This document shows, piece after piece, positions 31,585 to 40,478 of a stretch of DNA of 56,874 bases; within the stretch, counting starts at the first letter, position 1; the number at the start of each line of letters is the position of its first letter. Made by a program: the position numbers and the translations under genes. The notes beneath the pieces are model-generated. The model saw only the letters and a program-made list of their open reading frames with translations. It was not told where the DNA came from and did not search any database. The DNA comes from a virus, in IMG/VR virus record IMGVR_UViG_3300049491_000539, positions 1-56,874 of that record; one strand, given 5' to 3'.

Positions 31585-34143
31585 ATGAGTTTTGACGCAC
31601 GCGAGAAGAGCCGTCGCAAGGGTGACCCAATAACGCTCTACAATTTCAGTGGAGGAACCGACAAAACGACATTTGCCGGTCGCTCGCTCGAACAGCTGCT
31701 GCAAAGCGTTACGATCATTCCGGGAACAACTGAGTTCGGATACGGGACGACACGCGTCGATAAGGTCACCATTCTCATTGACCCTGAAACGGAAGCGCCG
31801 ATTCCAACAGACCCGACGCCGGAAAACTATCTGGCTGACCGCCATTCAACTGACTTCGTGAACTCGATCGAGGACTTGCTCCGTCGTGCGCCAAATCTGA
31901 AACACGTTTCTCTCGTCATTAGTTGGCACGGTGATGATCTGAGAATCGGGACGTGTCAGATACGTCCAAAAATGGAATATGCGGGGAAGGACACTATCCC
32001 TTATGAATGGTCAGTAGGGCCGGTCTACCGTGGAAACGCGGAACTTGTCTCCTATATCGCCGGAAAGCCGGCCGTCGGCGGTGCTCCATCGGATCGTTCA
32101 GTTTATGAAGCGATTGTTTTCCTCAAATCCAAGGGTTTGAAGGTCACCCTATATCCGTTCATCACGATGGACATTGAAGCTGGTAATTCTCTGCCAAACC
32201 CATACGGCGGCGCGTCTCAGCCTGAATATCCGTGGCGTGGTAGAATTACTTGCACGCCAGCAGCCGGTGAAGCCGGAACTGTTGACAAGACCGCAGCCGC
32301 CGCAACGCAAGTCGCAAATTTCTTCGGGACAACAACACCTGCTCATTTTGGCTGGAATTCAGGATTTAAGGAAGTAAATTATACCGGTCCAGCCAATGAA
32401 TGGTCTTTCCGTCGTCACATTTTACACATCGCACAAATAGCACAGGCTGCCGGTGGCGTTGATGACTTCTTGATTGGTTCAGAGATGATCGGGATGACCA
32501 CGATCCGCTCTGACGCCAGCACATATCCTGCTGTGGCGCGATTGAAAACGTTAGCAGCTGATGTGAGCGGGATGTTGGGTTCTGGCACCAGAATATCTTA
32601 CGCCGCCGACTGGTCTGAGTTTCACTCTCATCGCCCTTCGGATGGCTCGAATGACGTATTCTTTCATCTCGACGACCTCTGGTCTGACACGAATATAGAT
32701 TTCATTGGAATCGACAATTATTTGCCGCTGTCGGATTGGCGCAACGGCACAACACACTTGGACTATGTGGCGGGCTATCACTCAATCTACGACCGTCAAT
32801 ATCTCAAGACGGGCATCGAGGGTGGTGAGAACTACGACTGGTATTACACCAACGACGCGGCCAGAAATTCTCAGACGCGAACGCCAATAACAGATGGGTT
32901 AGGTAAGCCTTGGGTGTTTCGAAACAAGGACATCAGAAATTGGTGGTTGAACAGTCATTTTAATCGACCAGGTGGAACCGAATCAGGATCAGCCACAACT
33001 TGGTCTCCTGAGTCAAAGCCAATTGTTTTCACGGAAATTGGTTGCGGTGCAGTCGACAAAGGAACCAACCAGCCAAATAAGTTCATCGATCCAAAAAGCA
33101 GCGAAAGTTCCGCTCCCTATTATTCTTCTGGTCTTCGAGACGATCTCATCCAACGCGTGTTCCTCGAATCAAACTTGTCTTATTGGCGACCGCTGGACGG
33201 CGTGAACCCAACAAGCTCGGTTTACAGCGCTCCGATGATTGATTGGGGACGAATTTCTGTGTGGACGTGGGATGCGCGACCTCACCCGACGTTTCCGGAG
33301 CAAAGCGACTTTTGGGGCGATGCCGGAAACTGGTCGACTGGTCATTGGTTGAACGGTCGTTTGTTGCTCACTGATGCGACGATCACGTCAGACAACAAGT
33401 ATCTCTACACTGACGCCGAGCGACCTGTTGAATGGAATGGCGACACTTATGAGCCAGTTCCGATCAGGCGGGGAAGTATCAACTCAACGGGTAATTCTGA
33501 CAAAACGACGTTGGAGATTCAAACCTCAACAGAGATCGCGCTTGCTGAATTATTCCGCGTTTATCCGCCTTCAAACGTCGTGACACTCGTCGTCTTGCAG
33601 GGTCACTACACTGATGGTGAGTTCTTGGTTGTGTGGACAGGTAAGGTCGCGTCTGCCGGCCGATCTCACGGTGAGCTTTCGCTACAATGCGAACCCATCG
33701 CTACGTCGCTTCGTCGCCCTGGCCTTCGACGACACTATCAATATGGTTGCCCGCACGCGCTTTATGGGCCTCAGTGTAACGCTGATCTGAATGCTTCAAC
33801 GATTACCGCGACGGTTGAATCAAAGACTACGACGACGATCACCCTGCCGGTTGGATGGATTTCCGTCGCACTCGCGCCGAAGCACATTGGCGGTATGGTG
33901 AAGTGGATAAATTCCAGCGGCGATGTTGTCATCAGGACGATCCTGAACGTCAACAGCGCACGCGTGCTCACACTGTCAGCCGCTATTCCAGAACTTCTGG
34001 TCGGTGATTCTATTCAGGTCGTCCTAGGCTGCAATCATCAAATGACCGACTGCCGTGATCTACACAACAACATTCACAATTTCGGTGGATGTCCTTGGAT
34101 ACCCTCGAAAAATCCACTTTCGCAAATCAACAATTTCTACTAA
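31585..34143 (+). CDS. GTA TIM-barrel-like hydrolase fused to BR0599/DUF2163-like tail-hub domain
   Basis: An 852-residue protein. Residues ~100-510 match the TIM-barrel glycoside-hydrolase-like domain found in the Rhodobacter gene transfer agent gp15 protein: NLKHVSLVISWHGDDLRIG, SVYEAIVFLKSKGLKVTLYPF, DFIGIDNYLPLSDWR, and KPIVFTEIGCGAVDKGTNQP. Residues ~590-852 resemble the GTA gp13/phage_BR0599 (DUF2163) protein, ending with the Cys-rich GCNHQMTDCRDLHNN then FGGCPWIPSKNP. In gene transfer agents these two parts are in separate proteins, so this is a fusion or rearrangement. It likely forms part of the baseplate hub and may trim cell-wall or surface glycans. Confidence 0.82.
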   Translation: MSFDAREKSRRKGDPITLYNFSGGTDKTTFAGRSLEQLLQSVTIIPGTTEFGYGTTRVDKVTILIDPETEAPIPTDPTPENYLADRHSTDFVNSIEDLLRRAPNLKHVSLVISWHGDDLRIGTCQIRPKMEYAGKDTIPYEWSVGPVYRGNAELVSYIAGKPAVGGAPSDRSVYEAIVFLKSKGLKVTLYPFITMDIEAGNSLPNPYGGASQPEYPWRGRITCTPAAGEAGTVDKTAAAATQVANFFGTTTPAHFGWNSGFKEVNYTGPANEWSFRRHILHIAQIAQAAGGVDDFLIGSEMIGMTTIRSDASTYPAVARLKTLAADVSGMLGSGTRISYAADWSEFHSHRPSDGSNDVFFHLDDLWSDTNIDFIGIDNYLPLSDWRNGTTHLDYVAGYHSIYDRQYLKTGIEGGENYDWYYTNDAARNSQTRTPITDGLGKPWVFRNKDIRNWWLNSHFNRPGGTESGSATTWSPESKPIVFTEIGCGAVDKGTNQPNKFIDPKSSESSAPYYSSGLRDDLIQRVFLESNLSYWRPLDGVNPTSSVYSAPMIDWGRISVWTWDARPHPTFPEQSDFWGDAGNWSTGHWLNGRLLLTDATITSDNKYLYTDAERPVEWNGDTYEPVPIRRGSINSTGNSDKTTLEIQTSTEIALAELFRVYPPSNVVTLVVLQGHYTDGEFLVVWTGKVASAGRSHGELSLQCEPIATSLRRPGLRRHYQYGCPHALYGPQCNADLNASTITATVESKTTTTITLPVGWISVALAPKHIGGMVKWINSSGDVVIRTILNVNSARVLTLSAAIPELLVGDSIQVVLGCNHQMTDCRDLHNNIHNFGGCPWIPSKNPLSQINNFY

Positions 34144-34163
34144 AATCCATAAAAGGTTGATTG

Positions 34164-34391
34164 ATGGCTTGGTTTCTGGCACTGCTCATAGGACTCCTGT
34201 TGAACGTCGTCAGCTATTTGCTGATGCCGAAGGCCAAGACTTCAAAGCCGGAAGCCGCGAAGGACTTGGAAAGCCCCACAGCCGATGCCGGAAGACCTAT
34301 TCCAGTCGTCTTTGGTGAGGTCAATGTGAAAGGTCTGAACGTGCTATGGTATGGCGAGAAGGCGAAGGAAACGATCAAGATCAGCCCATGA
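34164..34391 (+). CDS. Small tail-module membrane-like protein
   Basis: A 75-residue protein with one strong hydrophobic N-terminal segment (WFLALLIGLLLNVVSYLLM) and a conserved-looking C-terminal part (GRPIPVVFGEVNVKGLNVLWYG). The latter resembles the N-terminus of some hub (J-like) proteins. It is followed with overlap by the next small gene (ATGA). It may be a split-off leader of the tail hub, perhaps anchoring at the membrane. Confidence 0.65.
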   Translation: MAWFLALLIGLLLNVVSYLLMPKAKTSKPEAAKDLESPTADAGRPIPVVFGEVNVKGLNVLWYGEKAKETIKISP

Positions 34392-34573
34392 TCTATATGA
34401 CCGACATTCGCTTGGCTAACCATTGCTCAAGCGGAACCCGCAGGTGGTTTGATTCTCACGGTCTGGACTTTCGTGACTTCTTAAAGAACGGCATCCCAAC
34501 CAAAAAACTCAGGTCTCTAAACGATGGCTTCGCTGACCGCGTTATCCAGTTGAAGGCTTTGCGCGGTGGGTAA
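34388..34573 (+). CDS. Conserved small tail-module protein
   Basis: A 61-residue protein: IYMTDIRLANHCSSGTRRWFDSHGLDFRDFLKNGIPTKKL. This pattern, with the Cys near residue 13 and an aromatic RRWF, recurs in small proteins between tail-tip genes of related phages. It overlaps both neighbours, so translation is coupled. The function is unknown. Confidence 0.68.
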   Translation: MIYMTDIRLANHCSSGTRRWFDSHGLDFRDFLKNGIPTKKLRSLNDGFADRVIQLKALRGG

Positions 34574-36824
34574 GAAAAGTTCCAACAAAATTGAGGTCAC
34601 GAAGTATCGAATGTCGATCCACACCGGCATTTGTCACGGACCTGTTGACGAGTTGATTTCGATCACGGTTGGAGAGAAACTGGCTTGGGAAGTGGGTGCT
34701 GCGTCAGCGGGAACTTACACGATTGACAAGCCAGAATTGTTCGGTGGTTTGAAGAAAGAAGGCGGTGTTGGTGGCGTCTTTGAGTTCTTCAAAGGTAATT
34801 ATTTTCAGACGATGCCGGAGCGACTAGCTCAGCGCCTCGGCCTCACGACTGCAACTTCTCCCGCCTATCGAGGCATCGCCTCACTTTTCTTCACGGCATC
34901 AGGCGCGGGTGGATTTTATTGGGTCGCCAACAGCCCATATTTGCAAGCCGTTCAAAGTCGTGTGCGCAGAAAGCCCGTTGGCCTTTCAGAGGCGACCGCC
35001 GTTATCAATCAAACGCGTCCATCGGGCGCTATCGTCAAGGACGTAAATCCCGCTCACATCATCTATGAATGTCTCACCAACACAGATTGGGGAATGGGTG
35101 CGAGCGCAACTTCCATTGATCTCGTCTCTTTCACGACGGCTGCCCAAACACTATTCACGGAAGCGTTCGGCCTATCAATGATTTGGACAAAACAGACGAG
35201 CATCGAGGCGTTCGTTCAGGAAGTGCTAGACCATATTGAGGCCACCTTCTACATCAATCCACGCAATGGGCTGATGACCTTGAAGCTCATCCGTGGCGAC
35301 TACACGGTAGGAACGTTGCGCCAGGTCAACCCAAACAACGCTGATTTGACAAATTTTCAAAGAAAGCTCTGGGGAGAGACGACCAATGAAGTCGTTGTAA
35401 CATGGACAAACCCAGACAACGAAGAAGAAGAAACCGTCACCACACAAGACCTCGGAAATATCTCTGTTCAAGGTGGAATTGTCACAGATTCAAGAAACTA
35501 TTACGGCGTGCGGAACGCCAGTTTGGCGACGAAACTCGGACATCGTGATCTCAGAGTCGTCTCTGCACCACTACAAACGTGTGAAGGTCGTCTCGACCGT
35601 AGCTTCTGGGATATTTTACCAGGCGAGGTCGTCTCAATCGTTTGGCCGGAAGAAGGCATGAACGGCGTGGTTATGCGTGTGGGGACCGTCGATTACGGTA
35701 AGCCCGGCGACCGTTATATTCGTGTGACGCTGATGGAGGATATTTTCTCACTTCCAACTGCCAATTACACTGAGCCAGTCGGGACAGCTTGGGTTGATAC
35801 ATCAGAGCATCCGCGAGCGGTTGATTTCTGGAATATTTTTACGCTGCCTTATTTCCTTTTGAAGGCACTGACTGAGCCTCAATATCTCGCTGAGGCGACT
35901 TACCCAACGGTCACGAGTGCGGTCCTTGCTGCGCAGATCAGCCTAGACACAAACGAGTTTGAGTTGATTGATGCTACGACCGACGAGCCGATTGGAACCC
36001 GCAGTATCGTCAACCGAGGGACACTATTCGCTGCGCTCATCGCAGAAGTAGTCAGTGTCAATGTTCGGATTTTCAATCCTTCTGACGGTGCTACCGTGCA
36101 AGTTGGTGACTTTTGTATCATTGGTCCACACGACGAATCCTTACATGAGTTTTGCTTGGTCGTCGGTGTAAGTGTCGTTGGTGGAAATCAGTTCGTCGAT
36201 CTGCAACGCGGCTGCCTCGACACCATTCCTCATGCTTGGTCAGCCGGTGTGGAGGCGTGGTTCGTCAACGCCAACGACACCATTGATGACGACTCAGACC
36301 TTCAAGCGGGAATGACCGCAGAATATTGGATACTTCCACGAACGTCTTTTGGATTGCTCGACCGCGCCGATACTGACGTGAAGTCAGCTGTATTGACGGA
36401 TCGCCCTTGGCTACCGACGCGACCGGCAAACGTTTCAGTGGAAGGTGTTTTCTTTGATGGATTAACACCTATTGACGCGAGGGCGTTGACTCAACTAAAT
36501 GTGGATTGGTCAAATAGAAATAGATTGACTGAGGATTCTGTGATGCTCCCGTGGGATAGTCCTACGGTGACTGTCGAAGCTGGTCAAACAACGACGGTGG
36601 CCGTTTATGATTTGCTCGGAATTCTGATTACAGCGCATGACGGGTTGACCGGAACGAGTTTTATTCTGCCAAAAACTTCATTCGGAACGGCGGACTACGG
36701 CTTTGTCAAAGTCACTTCTAAACGCGCTGGTTTGGAGTCCTTACAAGGTCACAAAATATTGGTCTGGGCCGCTGACAATCTTGGCTACGGCTACAACTAC
36801 GGCGAAGACTATGGAGGTCCGTAA
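34566..36824 (+). CDS. Tail hub / host-specificity protein (J-like)
   Basis: A 752-residue protein in the central tail-fibre hub slot. The typical hub signature HIIYECLTNTDWGMG (~165) is followed by the beta-rich phage-tail region (FGLSMIWTKQTSIEAFVQEVLDHIEATFYINPRNGLM). The C-terminal third (fibronectin-like strands, e.g. TPIDARALTQLNVDW) probably attaches fibres. The GTG start at 34566 overlaps the preceding gene. It is related to the phage-tail portion of GTA gp15, whose TIM-barrel partner is here in a separate upstream gene. Confidence 0.82.
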   Translation: MGKKSSNKIEVTKYRMSIHTGICHGPVDELISITVGEKLAWEVGAASAGTYTIDKPELFGGLKKEGGVGGVFEFFKGNYFQTMPERLAQRLGLTTATSPAYRGIASLFFTASGAGGFYWVANSPYLQAVQSRVRRKPVGLSEATAVINQTRPSGAIVKDVNPAHIIYECLTNTDWGMGASATSIDLVSFTTAAQTLFTEAFGLSMIWTKQTSIEAFVQEVLDHIEATFYINPRNGLMTLKLIRGDYTVGTLRQVNPNNADLTNFQRKLWGETTNEVVVTWTNPDNEEEETVTTQDLGNISVQGGIVTDSRNYYGVRNASLATKLGHRDLRVVSAPLQTCEGRLDRSFWDILPGEVVSIVWPEEGMNGVVMRVGTVDYGKPGDRYIRVTLMEDIFSLPTANYTEPVGTAWVDTSEHPRAVDFWNIFTLPYFLLKALTEPQYLAEATYPTVTSAVLAAQISLDTNEFELIDATTDEPIGTRSIVNRGTLFAALIAEVVSVNVRIFNPSDGATVQVGDFCIIGPHDESLHEFCLVVGVSVVGGNQFVDLQRGCLDTIPHAWSAGVEAWFVNANDTIDDDSDLQAGMTAEYWILPRTSFGLLDRADTDVKSAVLTDRPWLPTRPANVSVEGVFFDGLTPIDARALTQLNVDWSNRNRLTEDSVMLPWDSPTVTVEAGQTTTVAVYDLLGILITAHDGLTGTSFILPKTSFGTADYGFVKVTSKRAGLESLQGHKILVWAADNLGYGYNYGEDYGGP

Positions 36825-39800
36825 TGCCTGAACGCCAAGTGCCTGGCCTAGGACTTACCGCATTCTGGGATGCTGCTCAGGACGGATGGAACACAGGTAT
36901 GGACGCCAACTTGCGTCTGTTGTCGGTGCTCTGCCAGGGGCGTGTCATCAGCCGCGTTACTGCGCTTCCCGGGTCGCCGACAAACGGTCAAATCTATATC
37001 GTCCCGTCAGGTGGTGATGCCAACAAGATTGCAGTTCGTGATAACGGGGCGTGGGTCTATTTGATTCCGGCTGAGGGCTGGATGATCTACGTCAACGACG
37101 AGAACGAGTTCGTCAAGTTTGACGGTGCTGCGTGGGTCATCTTTGGCAGTGGTGGCACACCAACGGAATTGCAGAACATGACCTATATTGGTCTTGGAAC
37201 AACTGCTGATTCAACAAACCCTTTGTCTGTATTTCTGAACTCAGTTCTGTTTAACGCCAAGACGGCTGCATCAGGCGGCGATGGCGACATCCGTATCAAG
37301 CTCAACAAAGAAACAGCTGGCGACACAGCCTCATTCATATTCCAAGACGCGTTTTCCGGTCGCGCTGAATTCGGCTTGACTGGTGACGACGATTTCCATT
37401 TTAAGGTCAGCCCTGACGGAACGGTTTGGTCAGAAGCTCTGACGATCAACAGGACGACCGGTATTGTCACGCTGACCGCAAAGTCAATCTCAAATGCCTC
37501 TCTACGTGATAGCACAGCCACGTCGATTATTGGTCGCAGCGCTGGCACAGCTGGCGTTCCGGCCGACATAGCGGCGTCAGCAGACGGCCAGTTTCTTCAA
37601 CGCTCTGGTGGAGCGCTCAGCTTTGCGGCTGCATCGGCTGGTTCAATTGTCAACACGCCAGCTGGCGGCATCGCAGCCACAACCGTTCAGGCCGCTATCA
37701 ACGAGCTTGATACTGAGAAGTTCAACGCTGCTGGCGGCACGATTTCAGGCAACGTCACGGTGACTGGAAGCCTGACTCTCAACGGCTCAACGTTCGTCGT
37801 CAACGCCACCCAAGTCACTTACGACGACATCATCTTGGTCGTTGGTGGCGACACCGCTCCCGTATCCGACGACGCCAAGGACCGAGGAATTGAGTTCCGT
37901 TGGCACAACGGAACCGCAGCCAAGATCGGCTTCTTCGGTTTCGACCGTTCAACGCAGCGAATGGTCTTCATTCCTGACGCCACAGACACGGCGGACGTGA
38001 TCTCTGGCACAGTAGGAAGCTTTGAAGGCAACTTAGTCGGCAACGCCGACTCGGCCACGACTGCTACAACCGTCAGCAACGACGCGATTACGAACGCGAA
38101 ACTTGCGAACGTGGCCACGCAGACCATCAAGGGTCGCACGACCGCAGCGACTGGCGATCCAGAAGACCTGACCGGCACGCAGGTTACCGCGATGTTGGAC
38201 AATTTCACAACGACGTTAAAAGGTCTTGTTCCGCTGTCTGGCGGCGGAACGACAAACTTCTTGCGTGCTGACGGAACATGGGCTGTTCCACCGTCTGGCG
38301 GCAGTGGCGAGATCAATACTGCGTCAAACGTTAACGTTGGCGGCGTCGGTGTCTTCAAACAGAAGACTGGCGTGAACCTCGAATATCGTGGGATAAACGC
38401 AGCATCAACGAAGATTGGAGTCGCTCTCGACGCGGGCAACAACGAAATTGACATTGATGTCAACGAAGCAAATCTGACGCTCGCAAATATTGGTGGCTCG
38501 ATTGACTTGGGCGGCGCAAAGGCAAGTGGGGTTCTTGCAGCTGCCCGTTTCCCAGCTTTGACCGGCGACGTGACAACTGTTGCTGGTACGCTTGGCTCGA
38601 CCGTCAGCAACGACGCGATTACGAACGCGAAACTTGCGAACGTGGCCACGCAGACCATCAAGGGTCGCACGACCGCAGCGACTGGCGATCCAGAAGACCT
38701 GACACCGGTTCAAGTCAAGACTATGCTTGCCGTCACTGGTGCAGACGTTGCAAACACGCCAGCTGGCGGCATCGCAGCCACAACCGTTCAGGCCGCTATC
38801 AACGAGCTTGATACTGAGAAGTTCAACGTCGCTGGCGGAACTATTTCTGGAAGTATGACGGTTACCGGTGATCTCACCGTCAACGGCTCAACGTTCGTCG
38901 TCAACGCCACCCAAGTCACTTACGACGACATCATCTTGGTCGTTGGTGGCGACACCGCTCCCGTATCCGACGACGCCAAGGACCGAGGAATTGAGTTCCG
39001 TTGGCACAACGGAACCGCAGCCAAGATCGGCTTCTTCGGTTTCGACCGTTCAACGCAGGAAATGATGTTTGTTCCTGACGCCACAGACACGGCGGACGTG
39101 ATCTCTGGCACAGTAGGCGCAATCAGAGCCAACCTGAATGGTAATGCAGTTTCTTCGACTACAGCGGCGGCTTGGGCGACGGGCAGAACTGTCACCAATA
39201 CAGGTGATGTGACCGGCGCTTCTGCTTCTTTTGACGGCTCTGCTAACCTGTCCTACGCGCTGACTATCGCCAATGACGCCGTGACAAACGTGAAGCTCGC
39301 CAACATGCTCACGGCGACCTTCAAGGGCCGCGCAACCGCTGGCACTGGTGACCCAGAAGATTTGAGCACAGCACAGGCCACAGCGTTGTTGAACGCATTC
39401 GTGGCATCTGGCGCGGGTGCTCTAAAAGGTCTTGTCCCTACTCCTCCTGGGACCGCAGGAACGGCAAAATTCCTTCGTGAAGACTCCACTTGGGCTGATC
39501 TTCAAAACCTCGCTCTCGTCGGCGTCAACACGACTGCTGACGCCACGAATAAATTGGCCGTTGCATCACCCTCATTGCTCTTCACAAACACTGGCGCTGG
39601 CGTCCAGGTTAAAGTCAACAAGGCTGCCACTGGCGATACCGCGAGCTTCCTATTCCAGAACAACTTCTCTGGTCGAGCCGAGATCGGCCTGACGGGGGAT
39701 GACGATTTTCATTTCAAGGTATCGGCTGACGGTTCGGCGTTCTTTGAATCGCTGTGGATTTCTCGCGCCACTGGGCTTGTTACAATCAAAAACGGCTTCG

Positions 39801-40051
39801 TTATTGACCCACAAGCGGCTGATCCAACGACGCCGGTCAATGGGCAGATTTGGTATAACTCGACGTTAGGTTTGTTTCGCAAGAGAGAAAACGGAACGTC
39901 ATCAAACTTGGATACCACGTCAGGCGGCGGGTTGGCTGACGGTGATAAAGGCGACATCATCGTGTCTGCTTCGGGCGCAACTTGGGAACTTGATGCACAA
40001 GCCCATCTTGGACGCATCTGCGCTCACGCCAATAATGTTTTCATGAATTAG
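36824..40051 (+). CDS. Long tail fibre protein (DUF2793 N-terminus, duplicated repeats)
   Basis: A 1075-residue protein. Residues ~1-110 fit DUF2793, a tail-fibre N-terminal domain (LTAFWDAAQDGWNTGMDANLRLLSVL; NDNAWVYLIPAEGWM-like stretch). The remainder is Thr/Ala/Gly-rich, with blocks repeated within the protein: TPAGGIAATTVQAAINELDTEK, VVGGDTAPVSDDAKDRGI and NDAITNAKLANVATQTIKG occur twice or more. Some DNA copies are identical over 179 bases. FSGRAE.GLTGDDDFHFKVS occurs near both ends. It probably forms a trimeric fibre shaft for receptor search. Confidence 0.85.
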   Translation: MPERQVPGLGLTAFWDAAQDGWNTGMDANLRLLSVLCQGRVISRVTALPGSPTNGQIYIVPSGGDANKIAVRDNGAWVYLIPAEGWMIYVNDENEFVKFDGAAWVIFGSGGTPTELQNMTYIGLGTTADSTNPLSVFLNSVLFNAKTAASGGDGDIRIKLNKETAGDTASFIFQDAFSGRAEFGLTGDDDFHFKVSPDGTVWSEALTINRTTGIVTLTAKSISNASLRDSTATSIIGRSAGTAGVPADIAASADGQFLQRSGGALSFAAASAGSIVNTPAGGIAATTVQAAINELDTEKFNAAGGTISGNVTVTGSLTLNGSTFVVNATQVTYDDIILVVGGDTAPVSDDAKDRGIEFRWHNGTAAKIGFFGFDRSTQRMVFIPDATDTADVISGTVGSFEGNLVGNADSATTATTVSNDAITNAKLANVATQTIKGRTTAATGDPEDLTGTQVTAMLDNFTTTLKGLVPLSGGGTTNFLRADGTWAVPPSGGSGEINTASNVNVGGVGVFKQKTGVNLEYRGINAASTKIGVALDAGNNEIDIDVNEANLTLANIGGSIDLGGAKASGVLAAARFPALTGDVTTVAGTLGSTVSNDAITNAKLANVATQTIKGRTTAATGDPEDLTPVQVKTMLAVTGADVANTPAGGIAATTVQAAINELDTEKFNVAGGTISGSMTVTGDLTVNGSTFVVNATQVTYDDIILVVGGDTAPVSDDAKDRGIEFRWHNGTAAKIGFFGFDRSTQEMMFVPDATDTADVISGTVGAIRANLNGNAVSSTTAAAWATGRTVTNTGDVTGASASFDGSANLSYALTIANDAVTNVKLANMLTATFKGRATAGTGDPEDLSTAQATALLNAFVASGAGALKGLVPTPPGTAGTAKFLREDSTWADLQNLALVGVNTTADATNKLAVASPSLLFTNTGAGVQVKVNKAATGDTASFLFQNNFSGRAEIGLTGDDDFHFKVSADGSAFFESLWISRATGLVTIKNGFVIDPQAADPTTPVNGQIWYNSTLGLFRKRENGTSSNLDTTSGGGLADGDKGDIIVSASGATWELDAQAHLGRICAHANNVFMN
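37652..38172 (+). repeat. Tail-fibre duplication, set 1
   Basis: Contains first copies of four exact DNA repeats: 37652-37727 (76 bp), 37779-37957 (179 bp), 37971-38016 (46 bp) and 38069-38172 (104 bp). Partners lie in 38600-39117. Confidence 0.92.
38600..39117 (+). repeat. Tail-fibre duplication, set 2
   Basis: Second copies: 38753-38828, 38880-39058 and 39072-39117 match set 1 at offsets of 1101 bp; 38600-38703 matches 38069-38172 at an offset of 531 bp. Exact identity, including third codon positions, indicates recent duplication or ongoing gene conversion. Confidence 0.92.
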
Positions 40052-40061
40052 GAGAATTCAG

Positions 40062-40478
40062 ATGCCGGGTAACAACGCGCCTATCTATTCCAAAAGTGCA
40101 AATGTTTCTTGGAATACCGTCAACATGACTGCGGCAAACACAAACAAGGACGGCACAGGAGTCGTCGATCTTATCTGGACTGCTGACGTGACGAACGGCG
40201 GTTATCTTGATTCAATTTCTATTGTTCCAAAAGGAACAAACGTGGCTACTGTCATGCGCTTCTTCGTCAATAACGGTTCGACGAACACCGTCGCCGCTAA
40301 CAACAGTCTTATTGACCATGTTGGTCTTCCTGCAAGCACGTTGAGCGAAGTGGCGGCAACCCCAAAAGCCGTGCTTAATGTGCAAAAAATCTTCCCGCTC
40401 GGCTACAGAATTTATGCGGTATTGGGAACTGCTGTCGCGGCTGGTTTTGGCGTTACTGCATACGGCGGAAATTACTGA
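40062..40478 (+). CDS. Tail-fibre-associated structural protein
   Basis: A 138-residue beta-rich protein following the fibre gene, with GGYLDSISIVPKGTNVATVMRFFVNNGS and C-terminal FGVTAYGGNY. AGGAG precedes ATG 40062, and its stop overlaps the next start. No cysteines, no signal peptide. Comparable proteins occur next to glycine-rich fibre-tip genes, so it may be a fibre or capsid-surface accessory. I do not recognise a specific family. Confidence 0.62.
   Translation: MPGNNAPIYSKSANVSWNTVNMTAANTNKDGTGVVDLIWTADVTNGGYLDSISIVPKGTNVATVMRFFVNNGSTNTVAANNSLIDHVGLPASTLSEVAATPKAVLNVQKIFPLGYRIYAVLGTAVAAGFGVTAYGGNY

Noticed and set aside
37819-38670. 283-codon open frame on the minus strand within the fibre gene
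   Set aside because: A by-product of the Thr/Ala/Gly codon bias and the internal repeats; a similar antisense frame appears in the second repeat copy.
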